A stretch of 41,215 bases of DNA. Source: a virus. Shown here one piece after another: positions 17,424-24,040 of the stretch. Under the pieces are notes generated by a model. That model worked only from the letters and a program-made list of their open reading frames with translations. It did no database searches and was not told where the DNA came from. The stretch's first letter is position 1. The number at the start of each line of letters is the position of its first letter. The translations under genes were made by a program, and so were the position numbers. The stretch is from the IMG/VR virus record IMGVR_UViG_3300046450_002134, positions 1 to 41,215 of that record. The stretch is one strand, 5' to 3'.

Positions 17424-19026
17424 CGGGGTCGGTACTCACAGCGTTGACGACAATTCCGTCCGGCGTTGGCAGCGGCAACAGGTGCTGCCACGAGACCGGG
17501 GTCGGGTGGTCGGGATACTTCGCGTTGATCTGGTCGGCTCGCGCCATGGCCACCTCGATCGCGTCGCCGTAGGCGTCGATCACCTCGGGATAGAATTCGT
17601 CCCACTCGCGGCCGTGGCGTTTGGCGTGATACGTGACCGGGGATTCCTGCCCTTTGGAGAGCTGGACGTTGTCGGCCGTCGCGTCTTTCAACGGGTCGAT
17701 ATAAGGCCACGCGGGGCGGTTCCACGCGTGCTCGAACAGGTCGACATCCGCCGAGTCGGCGGCGTCTTGCAGCGTGGGGTCTTCGGCCAGCCATTGGCGG
17801 ACCTTCCACTCGTAAACCGGGCGGTAGAGTTCGTCGATCAGCCACGTCTGGAGTTCGCCGTAGCGTTCCCGCGACTTCTGAGTGATGGCTCGTTCGCCGC
17901 TGAAGTTGGTCCGGGTGCCGTCGTAGAGCAGGTCGGTCAGCGGGAGGTCCAGATTGACCGACATAATGCCCAGAATGAGCGACGACATTTCCGCGAACTC
18001 GCCGGCGTTGACGTTGGGGCTGAACGCGCTGAGCTTTTCGCCTTCTTTCCCGCTGTAGATCATGCCGGGGCCGAGGTCGACTTCCGTGTGATCCCAGCCG
18101 GAGCCGGTGACTTCTTCCATTTCGCCGAGGTCGGCGTCGTCGCCGCGTTGGTCGGTCGAGTTGGCCGCACCGAAACCGATGTCGCGTTCCCGCATCACAG
18201 ACCAGCAGGATTGAGTCTGCATAGCCACGAGCTTGGCGAAGCGGATGTCGTCGAGCTGGCCGGGCAGGTCATCCACGCGAGCGAGGGCGGTAACGCCGCG
18301 ATATTGAGTGAAACGCTCTGGCAGGTAGAGGTGGAGAACGAGCGGGTTGTCGTTGTCGTCGTACGCCAGCCGGCGAGTCATTTCGTCGACGCGTTCGACG
18401 GAGGCCGACGTGTCGACGTCCTCTTTAGTAAACCAATACTGCCGCACGGCTCCGGTTGACGAATTCGGCTCAACGCCGTGGATCGGGACGACGCTGTTGG
18501 TTCGCCGACGGGCGTTGCGTGGAGTTCGTAGGCGGTGAGCCTCCAGAGCCTGCAACTGACCGGTTTTCTTGAGTGGCAGGAACGCAACGTCGCCGTCGAT
18601 GATCACACGGCGAAGAGCCAGAGCAGCCAACGTGTGGAAGTTATGTTTGCGGCGGATGTCGCACGCGGTTTTCTTAGTGCTCCACTGTTTCCAGCGTTTT
18701 TTGAGCAGTGCGTCGAGGTCCTTGTCGCCGGTTTTTGGATTCAGCCGGAACCCGTCACGCATCACATTCGTGACCAGCCGTTTCACAGCCACGCCGACCA
18801 GCGGATCGTTGATCTCGAAGTGCCGGGCCATTTCCACCATGCGGAAAAACGCCTGATCGTTCTTCGTGTGAATGCTCGCCCCGACACCGACGGACGCCGT
18901 GCCGAGGTTGACCGAACGGAACCGGGATCCCGATTTCGTCATCCGGTACTCGGCCTGCATCGCGTCGAATGTTGTCTGTAGGCTTTGAGTTTTCGCCGGA
19001 CGAGGCCGGCGCGTAGGCGCGGACAT
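17401..19026 (-). CDS. Portal protein (lambda B-like)
   Basis: 541 residues from ATG 19026-19024, with GAGG six bases upstream; the 89 open codons further up are shadow of the next gene. Recognisable segments: RLVTNVMRDGFRLNPKTGD (stem entry), a central region with RVIIDGDVAFLPLKKTGQL and LVLHLYLPERFTQYRG, then the conserved FAEMSSLILGIMSVNLDLP and ANFSGERAITQKSRE-like helices (here TNFSGERAI) of lambda B-type portals. It forms the dodecameric ring at the capsid vertex for DNA packaging. The tail end overlaps the protease start. Confidence 0.9.
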   Translation of the reverse strand: MSAPTRRPRPAKTQSLQTTFDAMQAEYRMTKSGSRFRSVNLGTASVGVGASIHTKNDQAFFRMVEMARHFEINDPLVGVAVKRLVTNVMRDGFRLNPKTGDKDLDALLKKRWKQWSTKKTACDIRRKHNFHTLAALALRRVIIDGDVAFLPLKKTGQLQALEAHRLRTPRNARRRTNSVVPIHGVEPNSSTGAVRQYWFTKEDVDTSASVERVDEMTRRLAYDDNDNPLVLHLYLPERFTQYRGVTALARVDDLPGQLDDIRFAKLVAMQTQSCWSVMRERDIGFGAANSTDQRGDDADLGEMEEVTGSGWDHTEVDLGPGMIYSGKEGEKLSAFSPNVNAGEFAEMSSLILGIMSVNLDLPLTDLLYDGTRTNFSGERAITQKSRERYGELQTWLIDELYRPVYEWKVRQWLAEDPTLQDAADSADVDLFEHAWNRPAWPYIDPLKDATADNVQLSKGQESPVTYHAKRHGREWDEFYPEVIDAYGDAIEVAMARADQINAKYPDHPTPVSWQHLLPLPTPDGIVVNAVSTDPDDNKKSD

Positions 19027-19028
19027 CG

Positions 19029-19337
19029 TTAACCTCGGAAGGCGGGCGAGAACTTGGAATGCAGGACATTGCGGCGGCGACTGGCCGACGTGGTTCCGGC
19101 GGTCGCGTTGGCGGCGAGCCATTGCTCGGCCGACGCTTTTTGTGCCTGGAGTTCCGCAACGGAGAACTCGAACGTCTGGGCACCGTGGCGGGCTCGCGTG
19201 GGTCGCAGCGTGATCAACCAGTCGCACGCCTCGCGAAACGATTCTGCCTCGGTCGCCGAACTGTTGCGGCGATACGACGACGAATTCTTCCACTGCGCGA
19301 GAGCGTCAGCAATTGTTGATGCGCTGGTGAGAGCCAT
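19029..19337 (-). CDS. gpW-like head-tail joining protein candidate
   Basis: 102 residues from ATG 19337-19335. It lies two bases before the portal gene, the place of lambda W between terminase and portal. It is helical (TIADALAQWKNSSSYRRN, SVAELQAQKASAEQWLAAN) with a basic C-terminus. The segment FREACDWLITLRPTRARHG replaces the short beta hairpin of W, so this may be a functional analogue rather than a homologue. Confidence 0.55.
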   Translation of the reverse strand: MALTSASTIADALAQWKNSSSYRRNSSATEAESFREACDWLITLRPTRARHGAQTFEFSVAELQAQKASAEQWLAANATAGTTSASRRRNVLHSKFSPAFRG

Positions 19338-19424
19338 ATCGGCAGGGTGTAGCGATCACCCGGCCGATTGAATCAAAGTGCAGACTCGGAATTGTTTGTT
19401 TCGCGGAGTTATCCTCGATGCAGA

Positions 19425-19751
19425 CTATGCCGGCCCGCCGCGAGCCCACCGCTTGTCGAGTTCAAGCTCATATTCAAGCTGAGTGATTCCCCAATCCGTG
19501 CGCAGCGCCGTCCATTCCTTGACATCAAACCGCGAGGCTTCGAGCGAAGCGATCAAGCTCGGCAGCAACTCGATAACGGAGGCAAGGTGAGAATCCCAGA
19601 AATCCGAATCGTCGGCATCGACCGGAGCGGATTCAATGGGTGCCCAGACCGAGAACGGCTCGAACTCGTCGAGGCGCAGGCCGCGGAGATATAGCCACGT
19701 TGCCTGCGTGTGCCTATCGCTCGTACGGAACAGACCGCACATGAACTTCAT
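19425..19751 (-). CDS. Hypothetical protein of the cargo region
   Basis: 108 residues from ATG 19751-19749 (MKFMCGLFRTSDRHTQ); a TTG six codons upstream is possible. Not recognised. The protein is acidic, with a helix-rich middle (HLASVIELLPSLIASLEAS) and several Trp. Its first 38 bases overlap the end of the next gene in another frame. It is the last gene of the lower-GC block between terminase and head genes, and no attC-like site was found after it. Confidence 0.55.
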   Translation of the reverse strand: MKFMCGLFRTSDRHTQATWLYLRGLRLDEFEPFSVWAPIESAPVDADDSDFWDSHLASVIELLPSLIASLEASRFDVKEWTALRTDWGITQLEYELELDKRWARGGPA

Positions 19752-19968
19752 TCGCAGACCGTGGCTCAACAGTCACTGCACAGCCAACCAATCGTCCCCC
19801 CGCCTTGTATGTGTCAACGCCTCGCACTTCGATTCCATCATCGTCCAGAAATCGCACTTCAAATTGGCACCTTCCGTCTGGTGCCACAAATCTCACGGTA
19901 TCGCCAACCACTAACTCAACATCACAACTGACAGGGTGTCCCGTCTGAATTGTTCGCTTTTCATCCAT
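19714..19968 (-). CDS. Small beta-rich hypothetical protein
   Basis: 84 residues from ATG 19968-19966, which has an AAAGGTGG ribosome site about eight bases upstream; a GTG four codons earlier lacks one. The sequence (VELVVGDTVRFVAPDGRCQFEVRF... and later LVGCAVTVEPRS) looks like a single small beta-barrel (SH3/KOW-like), but I do not recognise a family. It is the first gene downstream of attC-like site 1, so it would begin the next cassette. Confidence 0.55.
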   Translation of the reverse strand: MDEKRTIQTGHPVSCDVELVVGDTVRFVAPDGRCQFEVRFLDDDGIEVRGVDTYKAGGRLVGCAVTVEPRSANEVHVRSVPYER

Positions 19969-19991
19969 CCGCACATCCACCTTTCATCGCA

Positions 19992-20078
19992 CATAACATC
20001 AAATGCACCGGAGCGGCGTCATCGTCGCTCCGGAATGGCCGGACTGTTAGCGGCGGCCCGGTGATTATTGTCGTTATG
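19992..20078 (-). repeat. attC-like site 1 (imperfect inverted repeat, 87 bp)
   Basis: Outer boxes CATAAC (19992-19997) and GTTATG (20073-20078) are exact complements. Inner boxes CACCGG (20006-20011) and CCGGTG (20058-20063) pair, and the centre carries a further hairpin (20008-20015 with 20026-20033). The TAA of the upstream ORF (20076-20074) lies inside the GTTATG box. End sequences are shared with sites 2-4 while the centres differ, as in integron attC sites. Confidence 0.65.
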
Positions 20079-20361
20079 ACTCTACCCCGAGAATCAAACG
20101 CATCAGTGTTCGCACGTCGTCCAGCGTCTTTCGCGGCCCGAATGATCCCAGGCCATTCACCTGCCACCGATCATCCCTTGGCCTCCACGCAATGCGAGCA
20201 TGACGCAAGCGATGGTGCCAGGCGTTTCTAATTTCAGGATGTGGCGTCAACACATACCATTCACCAGTGTCATCAAGCGTGAACCCGAGGGATTGCATCC
20301 CATTCACGTCATAACCATCTGTTGCAGCAGAGGCCTCATTGTCGTGTGTTTTTGTAGTCAT
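20074..20361 (-). CDS. Hypothetical cassette protein
   Basis: 95 residues from ATG 20361-20359, with AAGGGA five bases upstream. The N-terminal 30 residues are polar and likely disordered. The rest has GEWYVLTPHPEIRNAWHHR and ARIAWRPRDDRWQVNGLGSF, followed by a helix. Not recognised. Its stop codon is embedded in attC-like site 1, the arrangement of an integron gene cassette. Confidence 0.6.
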   Translation of the reverse strand: MTTKTHDNEASAATDGYDVNGMQSLGFTLDDTGEWYVLTPHPEIRNAWHHRLRHARIAWRPRDDRWQVNGLGSFGPRKTLDDVRTLMRLILGVES

Positions 20362-20404
20362 CGTTTCCCTTTCGGCCCGTGCTGAACCGTGGCGTTCGCT
20401 GTGC

Positions 20405-20677
20405 TCAGTCGATTGGTGCATCGGGAACGTAATTTGCCAGAAGTGCTCGCATCACGTCATCCGCGTTGAAGTCCTCAAACGCAAACACAGTGAAGTCATC
20501 TCGGTTGCCTCGAAACTTCATCGACCGATATGTCACAGGCCGAAACGTGTCTGTTGATTTAGGCCGCTCGTCAATAACTCGCACAGGTTCGTGAACCGGA
20601 AAATGGACTTCCGTGCATCCATCCTCGACGGCGTATCGCTGCCCGTCATGATTACCGCCAACGAAAAGACTCTTCAT
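20405..20677 (-). CDS. Small hypothetical protein of a widespread phage type (VGGxxDGQ)
   Basis: 90 residues from ATG 20677-20675, with AGGGGG seven bases upstream. The N-terminus MKSLFVGGNHDGQRYAV and TEVHFPVHEP match a common small phage protein pattern (FVGGPADGR...V) of unknown function. The C-terminus YRSMKFRGNRDDFTVFAFEDF is beta then helix. Overlaps the next gene start by four bases (ATGA-like junction). Function unknown. Confidence 0.65.
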   Translation of the reverse strand: MKSLFVGGNHDGQRYAVEDGCTEVHFPVHEPVRVIDERPKSTDTFRPVTYRSMKFRGNRDDFTVFAFEDFNADDVMRALLANYVPDAPID

Positions 20678-21021
20678 CGAACGCCCCCCTGTATTCGTCG
20701 CAACAGCGAACAATGCAATGAACCGGAGATGCGGTCCACGCTGTCTTCAGGGTACTGGTCTTCGTCGACCTCAACACGAAACAGCCACGATCGGGCATCA
20801 ACAGGATCGCTGCTCGCTCGAAATGCACGACGTGCCCGCACGACGATTCGCTCCAACTCATTGACGCGTCGCGAAAGAACTCGACCCGCACCAATCACGG
20901 TTGTCATGTTCACGCGAATGTCGCCTTCCCATTCTTCGGCTGCGACTATCTCTTTTGATTTGTTGATCGCTGGATGTTGTGCCATAAGCCAGATAACAAG
21001 GCGGTCAAGCCTATCCCTCAT
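20674..21021 (-). CDS. Helical hypothetical protein
   Basis: 115 residues from ATG 21021-21019 (MRDRLDRLVIWLMAQHP); a GTG ten codons upstream is possible. Largely helical and charged, with a RRVNELERIVVRARRAFRA stretch. Not recognised. It overlaps the next gene by four bases, so it is probably co-translated with it. Confidence 0.55.
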   Translation of the reverse strand: MRDRLDRLVIWLMAQHPAINKSKEIVAAEEWEGDIRVNMTTVIGAGRVLSRRVNELERIVVRARRAFRASSDPVDARSWLFRVEVDEDQYPEDSVDRISGSLHCSLLRRIQGGVR

Positions 21022-21088
21022 TGTCGCGTGTTTAGAATGGCCAGCCTTCACGTTCGGGCCGGCTTACCTTGGGTCGTTCTACAGTCAC

Positions 21089-21391
21089 TCAGCGTTTCGA
21101 CGATCGGAAACAATTCTCGCACGTCGCCACGCCGTCCGCGTCCCACGTCACGCTTGCATCGCACCCCAACGAGCACACCCAGAATCGGATTCCATCCGCC
21201 GCGAAGATCGGGGCCAGCGGCTCTACGATTTCGCACATTGCCCGGTAATGTTCACACATCTTCGCAATGTCTTCTGCTCGGACGTTGCCTAGCAGTCTGG
21301 CAGCCGCTTCCCATCCACGAGCACACTGTTCCACCTTATCGGCGGACGTGTCAGCCGTTCCAAGTCGCAGCAAATCCGAAGCGGCAAACAT
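21089..21391 (-). CDS. Small protein with C-terminal zinc-ribbon-like motif
   Basis: 100 residues from ATG 21391-21389 (MFAASDLLRLG). A helical N-terminal part is followed by FWVCSLGCDASVTWD and VATCENCF, that is CxxxC ... CxxC, a likely zinc-binding ribbon. No partner or reaction can be named. The next gene upstream also ends in a Cys pair motif, so two neighbouring small proteins may each bind zinc. Confidence 0.55.
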   Translation of the reverse strand: MFAASDLLRLGTADTSADKVEQCARGWEAAARLLGNVRAEDIAKMCEHYRAMCEIVEPLAPIFAADGIRFWVCSLGCDASVTWDADGVATCENCFRSSKR

Positions 21392-21398
21392 AGCAACA

Positions 21399-21671
21399 TT
21401 ACCTGCAATCAAAACATAATTTCTTATCGGCACTCTCAACAAACAGTTCCCCACAATCAATACACGGTTTCATTTCCATTCGACTACGAACAAGAGTCAG
21501 CTCCACCTGAGCCTGAAGCTTTTCCCAACCAAACCTCGCCATGTATCCTGCAACGGCCGAACGCACAGCATCGTCCGGAATCGCTCCAACAAACCCTTCG
21601 GTGTCCATCGTCCAGATATCAGCGGGCCACGGGCACTCAACGGGTAAAGGCATGACAGGTAACAATTCCAA
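21399..21671 (-). CDS. Small protein ending in a CxxC...CxxC zinc ribbon
   Basis: Up to 90 residues; TTG 21671, ATG 21653 or ATG 21608 could be the start, and none has a clear ribosome site. The C-terminus KPCIDCGELFVESADKKLC FDC is a compact four-Cys zinc ribbon (two CxxC pairs 14 residues apart), as in many small nucleic-acid-binding proteins. It begins just downstream of attC-like site 2, which overlaps its possible TTG start. Confidence 0.55.
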   Translation of the reverse strand: MELLPVMPLPVECPWPADIWTMDTEGFVGAIPDDAVRSAVAGYMARFGWEKLQAQVELTLVRSRMEMKPCIDCGELFVESADKKLCFDCR

Positions 21672-21746
21672 TGCACGCGAGTTGCCGACATCGCGCTTTG
21701 AAGTCGCAGAATCACACGCGGCAACCGCGTGATTGGTGGCTTTATG
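21657..21746 (-). repeat. attC-like site 2 (imperfect inverted repeat, about 90 bp)
   Basis: Boxes GTAAC (21659-21663) and TTTATG (21741-21746) mark the ends. The inner arms CACGCG plus GTTGCCG (21674-21679, 21681-21687) pair with CGGCAAC plus CGCGTG (21719-21731), 13 bp with one bulged base at 21680. The TAA of the gene at 21742-21996 lies in the TTTATG box. A single extrahelical base in the arm is a hallmark of attC, although its side relative to the ORF is not the usual one. Confidence 0.6.
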
Positions 21747-21996
21747 TGGCTACAGGTTCGGACAGCGAAAACTCACTGTACGCCATCCCTTCCGAACCAC
21801 CCGGCCTCATGACCGCTTCGCTCGAAACCTGAGAGACACGGCCCCAACAAACAGACTCGACGCCGTCTCCCCAACCATCATTCGCCCTCGCATACTCTCG
21901 TTCGTCTTCTAATTGTCGTTCGGCTGTCGCCCTTGCCGAGTCCTCAGAATCGTGCAATTCAAATCCGGCGTTGGCTGAGTACGAAAACCATTCCAT
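21742..21996 (-). CDS. Small acidic protein, single-gene cassette
   Basis: 84 residues from ATG 21996-21994. The pattern EWFSYSANAGFELHDSEDSA, then ATAERQLEDEREYARANDGW and VESVCWGRVSQ matches a small protein seen in many phages (Y...G...H.TEEEA...AE..L...R...A..GW...V..I.WG); its function is unknown. It is flanked on both sides by attC-like sites (site 3 upstream, site 2 over its stop codon), so alone it forms a unit of about 350 bp, like a typical integron cassette. Confidence 0.7.
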   Translation of the reverse strand: MEWFSYSANAGFELHDSEDSARATAERQLEDEREYARANDGWGDGVESVCWGRVSQVSSEAVMRPGGSEGMAYSEFSLSEPVAT

Positions 21997-22006
21997 CGCG
22001 AAACCA

Positions 22007-22092
22007 CTTACCTTAAATGCACCGGAGCAACCGTCGGCGCGGTTTTAGAATTCTCAGTCACCAGCGGTTGATCGGTGATTATAGGCGTCCGT
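22007..22092 (-). repeat. attC-like site 3 (partly degenerate)
   Basis: Shares AAATGCACCGGAGC with site 1 (14 identical bases) and CGGTGATTAT at the other end. Arms CACCG/CGGTG and CAACCG/CGGTTG (22028-22033 with 22065-22070) pair. The outer boxes (CTTACC, GCGTCC) have drifted from CATAAC/GTTATG, so this site may no longer recombine. The upstream ORF stops at 22103, 11 bases before it. Confidence 0.5.
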
Positions 22093-22102
22093 CCATTCTC
22101 AT

Positions 22103-22309
22103 CTACTCCCCGCTGGCGTTAGTCAGCCTCAGCCACTCGCGAAACGCCTTCGAGCGTTTTATGGTGGTCTCGATCGTCTCGGCGGCGTTGTCGCATTCCC
22201 GAAGATACTGGACCACCACCGGGTCGAGCTTGGTCCCATACGCGATCTTCGCTGTCCCGTCAGGGGCGGGCTTTCGCCCGGCCCCGGTTCGCTTGCCGCC
22301 GTGTTTCAT
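22103..22309 (-). CDS. Small ribbon-helix-helix-like DNA-binding protein
   Basis: 68 residues from ATG 22309-22307, with GGAGTG five bases upstream. The N-terminus KHGGKRTGAGRKPAPDG is the basic tail found in a large group of small phage/plasmid proteins. KIAYGTKLDPVVVQYLREC and NAAETIETTIKRSKAFREW then give a strand-helix-helix pattern typical of ribbon-helix-helix repressors. It overlaps the preceding gene (ATGA). It could regulate the duplicated promoter upstream, but nothing in the sequence proves this. Confidence 0.7.
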   Translation of the reverse strand: MKHGGKRTGAGRKPAPDGTAKIAYGTKLDPVVVQYLRECDNAAETIETTIKRSKAFREWLRLTNASGE

Positions 22310-22485
22310 GCGTTCACTCCCGCAATTCTTTCGTTCTGTCCTCGCCCGCAGTTGTAAATCAAATACCAGCCGCCCTTAACTACACCAGACACTGCTGCGT
22401 AGTGTTGGCTGATAAACACTGCCACGAATCCATCGTATTTGCCGTTCGCTGCGTTTTCCGCTTGCGCTTTAGTGTTGAATACCAT
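22306..22485 (-). CDS. 59-residue small protein behind duplicated promoter copy 1
   Basis: Found by direct translation (too short for a 60-codon cutoff). ATG 22485-22483 follows AAAGG eight bases upstream, and the stop overlaps the next start (GCATGA). The protein begins MVFNTKAQAENAANGKYDGF and continues with VAVFISQHYAAVSGVVKGGW and YLIYNCGRG, a probable small alpha/beta fold. Not recognised. Its 5' leader is identical to that of the gene at 22883-23125, so both are expressed from copies of the same promoter. Confidence 0.65.
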   Translation of the reverse strand: MVFNTKAQAENAANGKYDGFVAVFISQHYAAVSGVVKGGWYLIYNCGRGQNERIAGVNA

Positions 22486-22532
22486 CGTTTCGGCCTTTGG
22501 TTGAGTGTTGCGTTGTCGTGTCTTGTGCGGTC

Positions 22533-22572
22533 ATCTTAGCATCGTCTTGATTACCGTCAAGACGTCAGTCAA
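22533..22572 (-). promoter_or_regulatory. Promoter and operator-like palindrome, copy 1
   Basis: Minus strand: -35 TTGACG (22560-22555), 16-base spacer, -10 TAAGAT (22538-22533). A 26-bp imperfect palindrome (22547-22572, three arm mismatches) covers the -35. It would drive the gene at 22485, with a short leader of about 40 bases. Confidence 0.6.
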
Positions 22573-22596
22573 GGAATCCGGGAAGAATTCTCAAAC

Positions 22597-22629
22597 AAAA
22601 AAAGCCCGGCCAGAATCAACTGGCCGGGC
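22597..22629 (-). terminator. Rho-independent terminator, copy 1
   Basis: Minus strand: a 9-bp stem GCCCGGCCA/TGGCCGGGC with an 8-base loop (22629-22604) followed by seven T. It ends the transcript of the gene at 22647-22808 just before the next promoter. Confidence 0.85.
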
Positions 22630-22646
22630 TCGCTTGCCGCCGTGAC

Positions 22647-22808
22647 TTACCATTCTGCAAGCTCGGTCTTGAGTTCGATCTTTTCGCCATACACCCACAT
22701 CGCCAGATCCTTGACTTCGCCAATAGTTCCAGCGTCATTACTCGGGCCGTGCGGTCCAACGTATCGGTAAGCGTCTCGCGTTGCGTTTATCTGAATCGTG
22801 ATTGACAT
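22647..22808 (-). CDS. 53-residue hypothetical protein
   Basis: Starts at ATG 22808-22806 (MSITIQINATRDAYRYVG), with AAGGA seven bases upstream; the longer open frame includes repeat-derived sequence and is not used. It continues with DAGTIGEVKDLAMWVYGEK. Not recognised. It lies between the hairpin at 22841-22866 and terminator copy 1, so it forms a small transcription unit or the end of one. Confidence 0.6.
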   Translation of the reverse strand: MSITIQINATRDAYRYVGPHGPSNDAGTIGEVKDLAMWVYGEKIELKTELAEW

Positions 22809-22840
22809 CGTGTGTTCCTTTGGTTGAGCGTTTGAAAGAT

Positions 22841-22866
22841 GCCCGGCCAGAATCAACTGGCCGGGC
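22841..22866 (-). repeat. Third copy of the terminator hairpin, without T-run
   Basis: The same 26-base stem-loop as the two terminators, but followed on the minus strand by CATCTTTC instead of seven T. It lies 16 bases after the stop of the gene at 22883. It could act as a processing or stabilising hairpin, or be a decayed terminator. Confidence 0.8.
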
Positions 22867-22882
22867 TCGCTTTGGCTGAGGA

Positions 22883-23125
22883 TCACGCGACCACCTGTGC
22901 CGCCGTTCCGATCATTTCGGCGATGTTCTTATTCTTGTATCCGCTGATTGCTTCTTCGAAAGTCTTAAAGCTTCTGCCGGCACTCAGTGCCTTCGTCGTG
23001 TAAACAGTCACAGGAAAGAAGTGTGCCGGAGAATAGGAGACCATGACGTCGCGTTTTTCAGTTGAAAGCTCGACGTAAGTCGTTCCGTTGTTCGTTGTGT
23101 TGTCGATCTCTGTGATAAGTACCAT
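22883..23125 (-). CDS. Hypothetical protein behind duplicated promoter copy 2
   Basis: 80 residues from ATG 23125-23123, with AAAGG eight bases upstream, the same leader as the 59-residue gene. The N-terminal half is beta-rich (TYVELSTEKRDVMVSYSP), followed by HFFPVTVYTTKALSAGRSF and a helical end (KTFEEAISGYKNKNIAEMI). The K.F.TFEEAI..YK pattern resembles small proteins with an added regulatory helix, but no family is assigned. Confidence 0.6.
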   Translation of the reverse strand: MVLITEIDNTTNNGTTYVELSTEKRDVMVSYSPAHFFPVTVYTTKALSAGRSFKTFEEAISGYKNKNIAEMIGTAAQVVA

Positions 23126-23172
23126 CGTTTCGGCCTTTGGTTGAGTGTTGCGTTGTCGTGTCTTGTGCGGTC

Positions 23173-23212
23173 ATCTTAGCATCGCCTTGATTGACGTCAA
23201 GACGTCAATCAA
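23173..23212 (-). promoter_or_regulatory. Promoter and perfect operator-like palindrome, copy 2
   Basis: Minus strand: TTGACG (23200-23195), 16-base spacer, TAAGAT (23178-23173). The palindrome 23187-23212 has perfect 12-bp arms, TTGATTGACGTC and its complement, around AA, and overlaps the -35, a typical repressor-binding arrangement. Confidence 0.65.
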
Positions 23213-23236
23213 AGAATCCGGAAAGAATTCTCAAAC

Positions 23237-23269
23237 AAAAAAAGCCCGGCCAGAATCAACTGGCCGGGC
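23237..23269 (-). terminator. Rho-independent terminator, copy 2
   Basis: Identical stem-loop (23269-23244) followed by seven T on the minus strand, 22 bases after the methyltransferase stop codon. It separates the methyltransferase transcript from the next promoter. Confidence 0.85.
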
Positions 23270-23290
23270 GGGTGTCGACGTGGCGATCGC

Positions 23291-24031
23291 CTAAAATAGC
23301 ACACCCTGCCTCAATCGTTCGGCGGCAGTTTCGCAATACCGTTCCTCGCCCTCAATCCCGATCGCTCGTCGTCCGCTGTTTTTCGCGGCTCGCAACGTTG
23401 TACCGCTCCCCATAAACGGATCGAGGACGATTCCTCCCACGGGCACCGTTGGTTCCAACAGCCACCCCAGCATCTCAACCGGTTTCTCGACAGGATGCAC
23501 CCTGTCTGACGACGGCGTCGCCTTAAACTGCATGACATCGCTCCGCAGTTTGTTGTCGTCCACAAACTCCGCCGCCTTCCACCTGGCCGCGATCACCAGC
23601 TCATGTTGGTTGCGCCAAACCCTGCCCAGCCCGACGCGCCCCTTGTCCCACACCAACGACTTCAAAAAGTCGAACCGGCGATACATTTCCGGGTAGAACA
23701 CCGCGAAACTGTCAGCATTGCAAAACGTGAGCATGTGGCCGCTTCGCTTCATCTGTGCGACGCACAGATCAACCACCTGAGACCAAAACGATCCAAGGAC
23801 CGATGTGTCCGACCACGACCGCTGCCAGTCGACTCGAGACTGATAGTGCGTCGCCGGCATAAAGAACGGTGGGTCCGTGATCACGGCATCTACCTTGCCA
23901 ACGTGTGGCAGGATGTTTCGGCAGTCGCCGTGGTAAATCGTTATCCCGTCGTGCTCGTAGTAAGGCTCAACAGGCAGAACAAGAGCATCAACTTGATCGT
24001 CGGGCTTTTTGTCAGTCACGGCTGAATCCAT
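23291..24031 (-). CDS. DNA methyltransferase (N4-cytosine or N6-adenine, beta-type order)
   Basis: 246 residues from ATG 24031-24029. Motif IV DPPF (53-56) comes first, after HGDCRNILP; HPVEKPVEML (179-188) is the usual HP..KP motif, and motif I DPFMGSGTT (204-212) is C-terminal, binding S-adenosylmethionine. This order is that of beta-class amino-methyltransferases. No restriction endonuclease is beside it, so it is an orphan enzyme; likely roles are protection of phage DNA against host restriction or marking of packaging/regulatory sites. DPPF rather than DPPY leaves adenine or cytosine open. It lies between attC-like site 4 and terminator copy 2. Confidence 0.9.
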   Translation of the reverse strand: MDSAVTDKKPDDQVDALVLPVEPYYEHDGITIYHGDCRNILPHVGKVDAVITDPPFFMPATHYQSRVDWQRSWSDTSVLGSFWSQVVDLCVAQMKRSGHMLTFCNADSFAVFYPEMYRRFDFLKSLVWDKGRVGLGRVWRNQHELVIAARWKAAEFVDDNKLRSDVMQFKATPSSDRVHPVEKPVEMLGWLLEPTVPVGGIVLDPFMGSGTTLRAAKNSGRRAIGIEGEERYCETAAERLRQGVLF

Positions 24032-24040
24032 TCGAGTATC

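Larger units (their letters stand above)
22480..22629 (-). repeat. 150-bp direct repeat, copy 1 (promoter-terminator module)
   Basis: Matches 23120-23269 at 144 of 150 positions with no gaps (offset 640). It spans the start codon and ribosome site of the downstream gene, a promoter, a palindrome and a terminator of the upstream unit. Two of the six differences fall in the left arm of the palindrome and one in the right. Confidence 0.95.
23120..23269 (-). repeat. 150-bp direct repeat, copy 2 (promoter-terminator module)
   Basis: Second copy of the module at 22480-22629, 96% identical. This copy has the perfect palindrome, so it may be nearer the ancestral form. Confidence 0.95.

Noticed and set aside
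19338-19424. Fifth attC-like site after the last cargo gene
   Set aside because: Contains GTTAT and CACCCGG pieces, but they are not arranged as paired boxes and do not match the shared ends.
22306-23125. Toxin-antitoxin pair among the small cassette genes
   Set aside because: Size and promoters would fit, but none of the small proteins shows a recognisable toxin or antitoxin motif, apart from a generic ribbon-helix-helix protein.
22480-23269. Transposon or insertion sequence ends
   Set aside because: The 150-bp copies are direct repeats of regulatory sequence with no transposase between them and no target duplication.
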